This document shows, one piece after another, positions 12,702 to 23,106 of a DNA stretch of 64,000 nucleotides; the first letter of the stretch is position 1, and each line of letters begins with the position of its first letter. The DNA comes from Puffinus mauretanicus (taxonomy: Eukaryota; Chordata; Aves; Procellariiformes; Procellariidae). The notes under the pieces were generated by a model that was not told the DNA's origin, made no database searches, and was given only the letters and a program-made list of their open reading frames with translations. The position numbers were made by a program, and so were the translations under genes. Location of the stretch: the NCBI GenBank assembly GCA_023333565.1, contig JAJKFH010003165.1:558001-622000 (forward strand). The letters are read 5' to 3'.

Positions 12702-15700
12702 TTTTAATTTAAGCACTTCAGAGCAAACATCTGGTTCCTTGCCTCCGAAGCAATGCTGCACTGTTTTGGTTGGATGAGGAGCAATATGAAAAACCCAAAA
12801 CTTCTTTTTGTATGGGGTATCCCTGTTAGCAGAGACAGTCTACAATACTGCTCAAAATGCAAAACACAACTTATGGGATATATAATCTATTTCAACATCA
12901 TAGAAGCAGCAACAACTTGAAACATGCTTTCCAGAAAAAGGACAACAACATCATTTAGCATTGTATATGCCCTTCAGCAACTTACAGTTCAAATGCCTCA
13001 ATTCTTTGCTTCAGTTCCGCCTCTCTGGTCCTTATGACTTCAATATCTTTCAGTAGACTTTGTCTCTGAGCGTATACTTCCTTTGCTTCTATCTGAATCA
13101 CAAAATATTATCTCTAGTTTTATTTCACACTTTATAGAGTATCTACTACTTAACACATTCAAACTTTCAAGGATCTTCTTCAGTAATTGGTCTTACTCCA
13201 ATAAATATTATTTATATAGTCATAATTTGAAATAATACCCAGAAATGATTTTTTTTTATTCCCCTTCTCCTTTTACTCTGAGTAAAAATGTTTTAGATGG
13301 AGTCACTACTGGCTACCTGTAAACACTTTTCTTTTAAGAAATGGCACTGATTAAAACTTAGGTAAAAGGAAAAATTGTTTTAAAAACATTACAGAGTAAA
13401 CACATTCAAACATCTGATTTTTTTTAATAAACAATGTTTAGGTTCTTCATAAAAACAAAATTGAAAAAACAAATGCCAAAAGCCCTTGATAAAACATGAT
13501 TTAAACCTGAAACTGAGTTAAGCAGCAGTCTTTCAATTTTTGCAGTTTAACTTACAGAAATCAAACAAATTGTAAAAGGAATTCTCCAAGTGATGAACAT
13601 GCTAATACCGAAAGCCACATATCTTCTTATTAATAAAAAATAGCTTTTTTTGTTCTTAAGCACACAAGGCATTATTTCTCTCCAAAGAAATAGTAAGTGC
13701 CTAAGAAGGAAAAAATAATTATTTTGCCCCATGGGTGCTCATATCAAGTTTGCAAGTCATGTGAACTTTTTTTGACGGTGCTGAAAGACTTAGCTGCTGT
13801 TACCGGTGCAAAAAATAGAGCAGTTTGTCAAGCCATATTTCCTGGGCGTAAAGTTATCTCAGTAAAGGGTTAAATGACCTTCTACCTTTAATGCAAATAT
13901 GCTTCATCTCAGTAGAGCTGCTGGTCTCTGCTAAAAGAGTCCCCAGATAAACAAAGCATATACTTTTCAGTGAGTGCAGAAGCTGACATGAGCAACCAAA
14001 TATCCACACATAATGCTCAATGGATACACTGATCCAGTCATCATTTTTTTTTTTGTAATTACTGAATTAATTTCTTGCCCACAGAAGAAAACTGATAGCA
14101 TAAAATAGATGGTTTTCTTGTACGCTTCTAAGGACATAACCATGAAAGAATTTCATAGAGTAGTGATAAAATGTTTAATTTTCAGAACGGAAGGAGGTCA
14201 ATAGTAGACACCTGTATGATTGCTTTGTTAACCAACATCATGTGGTTGGGGGGGGAGGGGGCAGACGGAAATCCACAACAAAAAAAAAACCCAAAAATCC
14301 ACCATATGAGAGCAGAAAGGGGGTTAGCATTTGTGGATGACTAAATTATTTGGATAGGAAGGTCTACTGCAGACAGCAGGGGGGTGGCTAGGCAAACAGG
14401 CAACAGAACAGCAAGCAAACTATTCTTCCAAAAACTGAAAGGTAATAGAGATTAGGAGAAGCAATTCAGAACTATATTCAAATTATTGTGTGCTGCAGTA
14501 ACTGTTATTACTCTGGCAAAACACCAAGAGTTAACAGCCCAAAGGAGTAATTCATCAACAAAAAAAGTGTTCAAAGAAATGAAGCAAGATGTTGGCTTAT
14601 AGTAAAGACAGTGGCTCTTAATAATATTCAACGTATAAAGACATACAGAAATGGCATAACCGTACCACACAGACTATATATTCCATTTAGTTTAAAGTCC
14701 TTCTTAGCAATTGAAAGAATTTATACTATAACTAAAAGCTACATTCTGGAAACAGAAAAATGAAGAGTCATATCAACTTTCCGTTAAAAAAATGTCAGTG
14801 ATCTGAATTCAGCAAAGTTATTAAAACAGATTAAGGAGCATTTATTACATTTAAATCCTTCAATTCTAGCTTGCAGAACAGTTCCTTTTCCAGCCAGTTC
14901 TACTTAGACATTTACCAATACTCATTCTTGCAGTTGCTAAACGCGTTCCCCTATTCATGAGAACAAAAGTAAATCCAAAGTTTTCATTAATAAGCCAAGT
15001 AATATCTGAAGGTAAATCTCCCAAAGATAAAAGAACAGTTTAATCAACTCGTTGAATCATTTTGTAGTAGATTAAGAAAAAAATATTTGGAACTTCACCT
15101 CTTGTTGTTTTTGAAGCCTCTCAATAGCATTCTTTTCACGAGAAATCAAGGCTTCAGACTTTGCTTGATGTGTCCTCTCTAACTCATGACGTAGCTCAGA
15201 GACTTCTTTCTGGGTCTGCACTTTCTCCTCCATTTTAATCTTTGCTATTTCAACTTCTTTAAAATGTTCTAGCTTTTACAAAAAGGAGGAAGAGAGGGTT
15301 AACTAGGACCATCTTCAAATCAACAAAGACAATGCCTCCTCAGACAATTCTAAATTTCACTTAGAAATTCCTGTTAGGAAATATAGGATAGTTCAATGAA
15401 CTTAAATTACTGTGATAAAAGCATCTTAGCAGCACATAGTATTTGCATGTCTCTCATAGTTTTCATGCATTTATCTGGCATCCCAAAGCAGATCTTATAC
15501 AAAACCAATAGCTTTAGACAAGAGCAAAACAGAGGCCTATGAAGAAAAACACACTGCAGGAATGACAGTCTGCTTGCAATTAAAGAATGGCCACACTCTC
15601 GAATTCCTCTTCTGACACTGTCTCTATTCTTGCCTTTTTCCCACAGAACCACTTTTGACTGGTGATACAAGAAACGGCAGAAGCAGGCCCATCCTGAATC

Positions 15701-18700
15701 GCTCAGGAACAACAGAAATTCATCTGGACACAAAAAAAGTGCCGAACATGTAAAAAAAAAATGCAGAATATGTAACTCCACATAAAGAAGGTTACAGAAA
15801 CAGAAGTCCTGACTCACAGACTTCTTAGCACAACTGAAAAAAAAAAAGTAAATGCATACAAACAGGAAAGTATGCATCTTGCAAATGCACGGAAGAATCA
15901 TAGGGAACATGCCTCCATACAACGTGTGAAGTGCAATATATGCAAGAACAAACAGGGTTATAAAGAATTATAATAAAAATTTGGAAGAAAATGGAAAGCA
16001 AACATACAAGAAAAGAAGTGAGAAAAAAGAGCAAAAGAATAAAAAGATAATAAATAGAGAATAAATAGGAAAATTGTGAGACTGGAGAAATCAAAGAGAT
16101 TAAAGAGAGGGGAAAAAGCACAGTAGGGATGTCTGATCAAGGAATTCAGGTCTGTGGGCATAAATTTTGTGAAAAATTAAAGAAATGGTGAGACAGTACA
16201 GCATCACTTGTACATACATAAATTGGATTCGAAATGTCTTAGTAATTCACGCCACAGTGCTAAGGGATCCATGGAAAGTTAATTGAATTTAGAAGTGATT
16301 TTTATCTGGTTAAGATTCCAATCTCTTTTGTTGCAACTGCTTTGCATAAACTCAGACAAACTTAACAACACAAAAATTAACATCTTTTACATACTAAAAA
16401 GATAGTGCCTGTTGGGGAATGAAGACTAAATGAAAAATGAAGGTAAAACACATTGGCAGTTTAACTCTCCGTCCTTCTACTTGACTACTGAATAAATATG
16501 ACTAAACTGATTTCCTCAAACAGTTTATATGCAGATGACTGCCTTAAAAAGTGTGTCTAAGAATTCTAACTGATTATCAGATCATCATTTTTATATCCAT
16601 ATAAACTATTGATCTTGACAAAAATTCATGGAAAAAACATATCTAAATGAACTACAGTTAATTGAAATTTTTCTATCCAAATAAACTGTTGATCTTGACA
16701 GAAATTTATGGAGGAAAAAAAAACCACATTTAAATGAACTGCAGTATATTCTCTTTGCTCCATTTTTCAGACATAAGGATTATCGACGGATTAATGCGAC
16801 AAAAAAAATCCTAATTTTATTCCCAAAATAAAGGAAAAGGCCCTAGAAGAGCTGTCTTCAATTACAGGAAGAAAAAAAAAAACAACAGAAATAATTCATA
16901 ATATTGTCTGTTATGATTTTAGTGTTTCTGTGTAATGTTTTGAAATAGGAAATTCTCATCAGTATTGAAAATTAACTAAACTATCTGTCAAGTTAAACAG
17001 CAGCAATTCACGCCTCTCAGTTGCTATGCATTATATTGAAATTCAAGCTTCAAATCTTAACTGGAAAGGAAAATGAATAGTATGACTAAGCAGAGTAAAC
17101 ATTTCCCCATAAAACAAAATAATCAAAGAGCAAATAAAATTTACCAAATTAAGACAATCAAAATAAGAAAAAGTTGTTACAAATTAACATCAGAATAAGC
17201 AGCTTAACATTCAGTGCACATTTAAACAAAATAGGGGAATGGAAAACATACACATGCTATGTCATCAAATTAACAATTGATATGGGATTAACTTAGCATT
17301 TTGTGTTTGTTGTAACTCGCTATTAGATCTTTTCTTTCAATTTACCTTAAGTATTAAAAGTTTGTAACGTGCAAAGTCAAAATTAACAAATGTCTCCCTC
17401 AAATTCAATGACCAGAGTTATACCTTTTGACACATTTCTGCTTGAAGCTGTTTCTCTATTTCTTTTCTATATTCATGAAGTTTTACTTCTAAAGATTCGT
17501 ATTTCTGATGCTGGGGATAAGAGTCTGCAAACTGTTCATCAATCAGCTGAAGCTTCTCAGCTATAAAAAGAGCAACACATCCATCATAATTTAAGAACAG
17601 TCACCACAGTCATCCTACCAAAGTTCCTGTAGGAACCTATCTCTGTAGGAAGTTCCTTAGTTTACCTAAGTAGCACTGTCATAGCAAGATCTGTGTGGTG
17701 CAAAAGCAGAGGCAGCACAGAAATGCCATTTATCAGCTCTATGCCACACAACATATACCTAGGAGGAGGCACTTAGCTGTTTAGGCACTAATTGTGGTAT
17801 TACATAGTCATTCATCCTCTTTACCATGGATGGACAAGAATTTTCTTTTGCATGCAACTTTTAGGTTTTTTGTATTACTAATAGCTTGCATATTGTAACT
17901 CAAGAACTCCCAATCTATGTCTAACTTTCACTGAAACACTATCATAGAAAGAGAAGCAAGGCATACCTTTACAATTATGTTTTCCAGAACGTATTTCAGC
18001 ACCTAACATTTACAGTCCATCTAAGATGTTATAGCTCTTAGCTAAATGCCTAAGAAAACATCTGAGTGATAAAAAAAAAAATATAATTGTAACAGGACTT
18101 TTGCTTTACTTTAAGAAAGGTTAAAAACCCAAGGTACTAGTGATAGGTATGACCTTTACTTATTATTACTTCAGGCTGCATTTGAGTAAGTGATGAATGA
18201 ATAACATTCATGCGCTTTATTAATCCATACCATTTACCAATATGAAAATATTTGGGGAGACTTGCTTGCAGTGGTTGCACTTACCAAGAGATTCTCTGTA
18301 AGGAGGCACTGAGGTTGTCTGAGTTTCCGTGTCATGAGTTTCCTTACTTAAATGATGCTCTGTAAGTCCGATTAAAATCTGCGTAAGAAAACCTATCAAG
18401 ATCCAATATATTAGTTAGTTATGATTTCATACCAAAACTGAATTTTTGAGCCTGTAATTAATGAAGCCATTTCCACTGTACAAGAAAACCTATTTGGTTT
18501 ACGGAAAGAACTAAGTATTTAAGTAAAAATCAATACTACTAAACTATTAAGACTTTTATTATAAGCACATTCCTGTCATTCCATCTCATTCTGCAAAAGC
18601 TGTCCTTTTGCAACTTTTCCTTTCATCCATTCCTCTCTGCCTCTTTGACTTCCAAGGTCATTTGAGAGAGCAGATTATTACTACTTTAATTATGAGGTCA

Positions 18701-21700
18701 TTAGGCAATAGGGGTTTCTGAAGATCAAGCTACTTCAGGCTTGAATTATTTCTTATATAAAACAATGGAAAGTCAATTAAATCTTAACTAGTTTTTGAAG
18801 TATATTATGCAAGCTAATACAGCCTGCTATAAACACAAACCAAAATCTGAGCTTGCCAAAGTTAGCACGAAAAGCTTCCAAATAGCATTCTATTTAATAC
18901 CTGATTACAGATTTTTTTTCATATTTCTAATGTACATTTATTTTGTAGATGAACGTCAACACTTAATCCACACCACAAATAGGAGTTGGATAATCCTGAA
19001 ATATAATATACATCAGCCTGATGTACTGCAAGTTTCAAAATCTCACTGAATCCATATTATTCCATACCAACATGCACTCAAGAAATTTGAATTTCTATTG
19101 CTCGCATCTTAATAAAAATGAAGCTGACAATTATCCTTGTCTGCATCATGCATAAACGTCTTGTACCTTTATTTTCCTTCCGAGTTCCCGAAGTCTGTAA
19201 GAAATAAAAGATGTTTTAGCCAGTCAATTCCATCACAACCGTAATTTAAGCTTATTTTCAAAATCAAAATAACTTTACCAGTGATTTGTAAAGACTGGAT
19301 TTTGGATTGATCCTCATTAATTGAAGAAGATCTTGCATAGTCCACAGCTTTGGGGGGAAAAAAAAGGTAAGTTAGAAAAGGTTAACTACTTTAAAAGCAT
19401 TTCAAATATGTAATAGGCACTACTTTACAGTCGTAGAATGTTTTCCATTTGAGAAAGATCTGTTTATTGCCCTGTAAAACCATTTTCAGAGGCCTGCTGC
19501 TCCAGTACTACATTTACTTGTCTCCATTACCTAAGACATACGGCAGCCAGTGTGTAGTTTTATGACCAACTAAAGCTGTGAAAAGACATAAGTTTTGTTT
19601 CCTCCCCACCCTGGATACATGCTCTTGCTACTTTCCTTGCCTCTTTTCTTGATTTATCATACAAATCAGATGAGCTCAGTAACCCAAATGACAACTAACT
19701 ACTCACCAAGTCAAAAAATTAATTTTCAGTCAGAAACAACTTCACCCTATCACATACTCATAGAAGAGAAACAAAGAGAGGGCAAGGACTGCCCTTTTCA
19801 GCTACAGCTTGTAGTCAGAACAGCTTAAACTGACCATGAACCACACTTTCAGGGAACTGAGTGGCCAAACAAGAGGCTAGCTTTAATCAGGATCAGTTCC
19901 CCAAGTGGGCTGCCACACAGCCTCACAAATGGTCATGCCAGGCTGCAGCTATGGGTGAAGCAAGTACGAGGTTAAGACGCTTGTGTTATGTCTTCCCAGA
20001 ACAACATCATTAGCTTACTGCCAGTTTAAAGTATTCATGAAAATGGCCTTGAATATTAGAAGTCTTTTATGGAGATCATCAGAAGCTGTACTTGCACTTG
20101 TATTTCACTGTCACAAAAGGGGATTTTTTCAATTCTCCTGCAATACAACAGCCCCCAGAAAGCAAAGCTCCCAGAAGTCTTAGAAGAGGTAAATTACTGA
20201 ACTTACCTTCTTCTTCTCTAATCCACTTTCTGGAAAGAAAACAGAAAGTGAATACTCATAGCCACATCTCTGTAGATGATCTGCCACCAAACTGTTCGAA
20301 GCTGTGATCAGAAGTGAACTGTCATCATTTGGAACAGCCTGTGGCTGAAGTTCTCCACTTAAAATTGGGTGCATTAGTTCATGGATTAGCTGGTTTCGGA
20401 GCTGTGTCTGATACAAAATAGACATTATATTCTCAGTTTACATGTTATTCAGTTTTTATTTTTCAAAATTCATGGGAAGTCTCATTTTACTTCTACATGT
20501 TATATTACAACCTACATAACAGAAATGGGCAAACTAACTTTGGCAAAATTTAGAAAAGTGCTTGGGACACCATGCCTTTTTTCAAAACACTCTAATGGTG
20601 GCTACAGTGATCTTTGACTTTCCCTCAAGATGTGTCAAATGTAGGACTTAAAAGAAGTATTGTTCTCAGTCAAGAACTCACATAAACTCCACTGTAGTAC
20701 CCCAGCTTCATTTTTAGATCACTGCTTTCCAGTTCTCCTTCTCTCTTAAATAAAGCCTACATGATGTGGCCTCAATTTCAGGTATACTTGGAAAACTCTG
20801 AGTATATCAAGAAGCTGCTAATGCAATCACAAAAGCAGATGGGAAAATAAGCAGGAAATTCAATGTCTTTAACATTAATTATTTTGTAGGGAAGCAAAAG
20901 GATAGTAATCAAAAAAGCCTACAGGCACTAATAATAATTAAATTGCATTTTTTATTATTTATCTGCATTCTATGAGTTACAATAGAGAAAAAAAGTAACC
21001 TAAAATCAGAAAGTCTCCCTCCTGTAAAAGGAAGAAATAATAATTTTCATTATACAATTATACAAATTGTTTATAGCGTACTAAAAGATCAAGACAGAAA
21101 AAGTGTTTTAAGCTTTCAACACCAGGCATGCAACAGTGACAGAGTTGATTAAAGAAATAGCGTGTTACCAAAAATGGGAGGAAATACTAAATGCTTACCG
21201 AAACTTAACAAAGCTAGATCATCAGACTAGCCTGATATTTTAGCACGGCTTTCTACAGAAATTATACAATAGAGAGAAATAAAGACAACTGAAAAAACTG
21301 TTTTCCTTATTAATTTCTGAACTTTTCCAGTTCCAACGACCTTTGACAGAGATGAGGTTGTCTCAAAAACAACTGAGACCAGCAATCTCTTATATGTCTC
21401 ATGACAAAGCGCAGGTGGAAAACACAGGGCTAAATCCCTGTCCCTACTATGGGAAAGCAAGGCAGAAATCAGTTGCTCTGCGCTGGCCACACAGCATACC
21501 TATAGCTCCAGATCCGCCCTGCCTCTTACCAGCAGAGGCAGTCAGATAAGACCACGAGAAAGTTGAGAGTATTCTCATTAGAAGATTAAGAGTGTTTGCA
21601 GGAATCCATTAAAAACCCAACTGTATTCATTCTTCAGCTCAGAAAAGCTACAAAATCTTTAATACGATGTATAATCCTCTAGACCAGGAAAAGAGAAGCA

Positions 21701-23061
21701 GGAAAATGGACTTAAATAGCATGCCACCTGATAGACTATTAGTTAAGTCAAACAAGACAAGAAACGGTTCAAGCACCGCAAGCTTGGTATGGAAATCACT
21801 AAGGGAGAAACAAGTTGTCCTGAACAGGGAATTCTTGGCCATAAGCTTATCAGTGGCATTCTTAAAATATAGATCTTGATTTTTTTTTTTTTTTAAACTC
21901 TAATGAATTTGACATAAAAAGCAGGAGCTAAAAAAATCTGCTGGTGACATAAAGATGTGTATAGAAGTATAGAAAGATTAAGATGTCATAAAAAAATGAA
22001 ATCAGATGATGTTTAAAGACTAGCAAAACTGAAACTGCATGAAATACAACATTTCAGCATTTAAGGCCTGATACAAATTTCTGCTATAACACAAGCGATT
22101 TAGCATTTGAAAAAAGCAAGATGTGGATGTGTCAAACAAACAATGACTAGTACTACAAATGTAACACGCCTCAAAAAGAGATATATGCAGGCTTCCACGG
22201 ACTTTCCCCACAAAAACAGGGAAAAATTAATACCATTCTAAACTTTGTCTGGAAAGCTCACAACAATTATGATCTACTTCCTTTAAAAAAAGGGGAAAGA
22301 CTTCAAAGTGATGCAGAGGACTACAGGGATAACCAGCAATGGGACTAGTGCACCTTGACCTGCTTAGCATTGCAGAACAGAATGCTGAAGACAAGGTATG
22401 ACTGCTGCCTATAAATTCATCATGAGAAGCAAGAGCTACTTAAACTGAAGGGTACTTTCAGCACAAGAAAAAAGGCCACAGCAACCATAAATAAACCCAG
22501 GCTACAAATCAGAACAAAGTCCCACTCTTGAACACAACCATGTTCTAAGACATTCTCCTCAATGAGTAGGCAAGGAGAAAACAGCTCAAACAGTTTTAAA
22601 ACAGAACTGGAATATTTCAGGAGGAGAATTCACATAGCATGTATTTATAATAGGCAACAAATTGACTCTGAGACCAAAGAGGTCTGTCTTCTCATTTATT
22701 CCTCTCTTCCCTGCTTGACTTTCTTCTCAAGCATGGAAATTTTCAAAGACCCAATACAGGTCTTCAACCTTTCTGAGACTAATCCACAACGAAAAGCACT
22801 TCTGTTTAGGAAGAACCTCGTTTCTGGCAAATAAAAGCTAAATACAAATTAGGCTGTGGCAAAAATAATACTGCTGGGGAGAGTGGGAAACACGTTTATT
22901 CCACTGCTTTCAATGTTAAACAGTACAGCGAATCACAGGTAGCATCTGCTGAAAATAAAACACACCTTAAGTGTGTCCAGTACACCTCGGTTCTTAAAAG
23001 TCTGATAGAGCCTTTTCCGGAGTTCATCTTGGGACAGCGCCTCCCTTTCAACCGAAGCCAT
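2205..23061 (-). CDS. OFD1: OFD1 centriolar/satellite protein, 5' two-thirds plus, 16 coding exons
   Basis: OFD1 acts at centriole distal ends and centriolar satellites and is required for ciliogenesis. Coding exons, in order on the minus strand: 22966-23061, 20207-20407, 19279-19347, 19167-19194, 18285-18392, 17424-17560, 15099-15272, 12986-13092, 11927-12046, 9372-9445, 8582-8673, 8252-8441, 7427-7557, 6952-7063, 4919-5530, 2205-2337. They sum to 2384 nt (794 codons plus 2 nt) with every phase matching and no internal stop, and all junctions are GT-AG. The LisH motif lies at about residues 64-96, long coiled coils at about 170-560, and a Ser/Pro-rich tail follows. Recognition rests on close similarity to vertebrate OFD1 along its whole length, e.g. 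[19 protein letters not shown] at the N-terminus, [20 protein letters not shown] in LisH and [16 protein letters not shown]. The C-terminal exons (human 18-23) fall outside the window, so the gene is partial. Confidence 0.96.
4919..5530 (-). CDS. OFD1: OFD1 exon 16, large exon
   Basis: Residues 547-750, 612 bp, the counterpart of the large human exon 16. Conserved blocks are [38 protein letters not shown] and the Ser-rich [16 protein letters not shown]. The middle (residues about 640-710) is Pro/Ser-rich and poorly conserved. Acceptor ATTTAG, donor GACG|GTAAGT. Confidence 0.95.
6952..7063 (-). CDS. OFD1: OFD1 exon 15
   Basis: Residues 510-546, including [20 protein letters not shown]. Acceptor TCCTGTAG, donor GCAG|GTTTGT. 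The reading continues as ALENEVY in exon 16, as in human. Confidence 0.94.
7427..7557 (-). CDS. OFD1: OFD1 exon 14
   Basis: Residues 466-509. Starts [20 protein letters not shown] and ends [15 protein letters not shown]; coiled coil. Acceptor TGGGTAG, donor GAG|GTAAAT. Confidence 0.93.
8155..8201. repeat. Short direct duplication, 26-bp spacing
   Basis: ATTTCTAAACAAATAGACATT at 8155-8175 recurs at 8181-8201 with one substitution. A small recent slippage or duplication next to OFD1 exon 13. Confidence 0.8.
8252..8441 (-). CDS. OFD1: OFD1 exon 13
   Basis: Residues 403-465. Contains [18 protein letters not shown] and [20 protein letters not shown], nearly identical to mammalian OFD1. Acceptor TATCTGCAG; the donor GACA|GTCAGT is a weaker GTCAGT type. 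Confidence 0.95.
8582..8673 (-). CDS. OFD1: OFD1 exon 12
   Basis: Residues 372-402, [20 protein letters not shown] then [11 protein letters not shown]; matches human LQEELIAINSKKEELNQ. Acceptor CCCTGCAG, donor GAG|GTAATT. Confidence 0.94.
9372..9445 (-). CDS. OFD1: OFD1 exon 11
   Basis: Residues 347-371, [20 protein letters not shown] then EKKNK. Acceptor TACTTCTAG, donor AAAG|GTAACC. A short 74-bp coiled-coil exon, in phase with both neighbours. Confidence 0.93.
9565..10500 (-). mobile_element. Old, diverged CR1 LINE fragment
   Basis: The plus strand carries, in the expected order, decayed reverse complements of CR1 landmarks: GGTTGGAAAGGGCC near 9590, CCAAACCTGGGCATGGTATT near 9930, CCCATGCTGCTAC, GTGTGCTGCTGGCTCATAGTCAACCTG near 10060, and a late TGCCCAGGTACACTATTATTCACAGCC stretch. 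Coordinates are approximate. The element is antisense to the plus strand, i.e. in OFD1 sense orientation, inside intron 10. Many indels destroy the reading frame, so it is ancient. Confidence 0.75.
11927..12046 (-). CDS. OFD1: OFD1 exon 10
   Basis: Residues 307-346, including [20 protein letters not shown] and [14 protein letters not shown]; coiled coil. Acceptor ATATTTCAG, donor TTAAA|GTAAAT. A strong match to the corresponding human segment. Confidence 0.94.
12355..12369 (-). promoter_or_regulatory. Candidate CTCF-type motif
   Basis: AGCACCCTCTGCTGG matches the reverse CTCF core (YGCCMYCTRSTGG) at 12 of 13 positions; the single mismatch is A for G. Motif match only; no occupancy can be inferred. 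Confidence 0.35.
12538..12559. repeat. A22 homopolymer
   Basis: Uninterrupted run of 22 A in OFD1 intron 9. No retrotransposed gene is recognisable upstream of it. Confidence 0.95.
12619..12705. repeat. T/G low-complexity tract
   Basis: Long run of TTTG/TTTTTG/GGGTTT words, almost free of A and C on the plus strand. Simple sequence in OFD1 intron 9. Confidence 0.9.
12986..13092 (-). CDS. OFD1: OFD1 exon 9
   Basis: Residues 272-306 plus two bases, encoding [20 protein letters not shown] and [14 protein letters not shown]; coiled coil. Acceptor GTGATTCAG, donor GAACT|GTAAGT. Confidence 0.95.
15099..15272 (-). CDS. OFD1: OFD1 exon 8
   Basis: Residues 214-271, 174 bp, phase 0 at both ends. Coiled-coil sequence with [18 protein letters not shown] and [18 protein letters not shown]. 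Acceptor TTGTAAAAG, donor CAAGAG|GTGAAG. Confidence 0.95.
16587..16745. repeat. Imperfect ~80-bp tandem duplication
   Basis: Two adjacent copies (about 16587-16660 and 16667-16745) share the ordered blocks ATAAACT.TTGATCTTGACA, AAATT.ATGGA and AAATGAACT.CAGT. They differ by scattered substitutions and small indels. Located in OFD1 intron 7. Confidence 0.8.
17424..17560 (-). CDS. OFD1: OFD1 exon 7
   Basis: Residues 168-213, starting [17 protein letters not shown] and ending QLQAEMCQK: the beginning of the long coiled coil. Acceptor TTTTTATAG, donor AAAAG|GTATAA. Confidence 0.95.
18285..18392 (-). CDS. OFD1: OFD1 exon 6
   Basis: Residues 132-167. The start, [17 protein letters not shown], corresponds to human GFLMHFLKELAEYHQAK, and the stretch ends in TETQTTS. 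Acceptor CTTGATAG, donor CTTG|GTAAGT. This is one of the less conserved segments between LisH and the coiled coil. Confidence 0.9.
19167..19194 (-). CDS. OFD1: OFD1 exon 5, 28-bp microexon-sized
   Basis: Residues 123-131 plus one base of the next codon, encoding TSGTRKENK. Acceptor TTTCTTACAG, donor AAAG|GTACAA. It is needed to join exons 4 and 6 in frame. At 28 bp it is easily missed by gene finders. Confidence 0.88.
19279..19347 (-). CDS. OFD1: OFD1 exon 4
   Basis: Residues 100-122, 69 bp, phase 0 at both ends. Encodes [20 protein letters not shown], matching the stretch just after LisH. The acceptor follows a C-rich tract (CCCCCCAAAG); the donor is CTG|GTAAAG. Confidence 0.93.
20207..20407 (-). 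CDS. OFD1: OFD1 exon 3 (LisH motif)
   Basis: Residues 33-99, 201 bp, phase 0 at both ends, the same length as the human exon. It carries the LisH dimerisation motif with the conserved [20 protein letters not shown] block, where many human ciliopathy mutations map. Acceptor ...GTATCAG, donor AAG|GTAAGT. Confidence 0.96.
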
Positions 23062-23067
23062 CCTGCC
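22966..23067 (-). CDS. OFD1: OFD1 exon 2, contains initiator ATG
   Basis: Residues 1-32, starting [14 protein letters not shown]. The ATG is the reverse complement of CAT at 23059-23061. The upstream acceptor is a 24-base T run followed by ...TATTGTAG ending at 23068, so six noncoding bases precede the ATG. The donor is AAG|GTGTG at 22965. No CAT trinucleotide (minus-strand ATG) occurs at 23111-23405, so the upstream exon in the GC island should be noncoding. Human exon 1 instead encodes four residues, which are absent here. Confidence 0.9.
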
Positions 23068-23082
23068 CTACAATACCAGGAG

Positions 23083-23106
23083 AAAAAAAAAAAAAAAAAA
23101 AAAAAA
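23083..23106 (-). repeat. OFD1: T24 tract serving as OFD1 polypyrimidine tract
   Basis: A pure run of 24 A on the plus strand is T24 in the OFD1 transcript. It ends 15 nt before the inferred 3' splice site at 23068, so it would be the polypyrimidine tract of intron 1. Runs of this length are typically polymorphic. Confidence 0.85.

Larger units (their letters stand above)
2338..22965 (-). other. OFD1: OFD1 introns 2-16
   Basis: Long introns: 2 (20408-22965), 7 (15273-17423), 8 (13093-15098), 10 (9446-11926), 16 (2338-4918), 15 (5531-6951), 13 (7558-8251), 5-6 (17561-19166). They are AT-rich, with homopolymer runs and one old CR1 in intron 10. No further open frame in them resembled a known protein on either strand; the short open frames do not show conserved domains. 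Confidence 0.7.

Noticed and set aside
15407..16161. Overlapping minus-strand frames of 171, 98 and 67 codons rich in Phe/Leu
   Set aside because: They translate A/T-rich intron sequence (AAAAGAA-type words on plus); no family resemblance and inside OFD1 intron 7.
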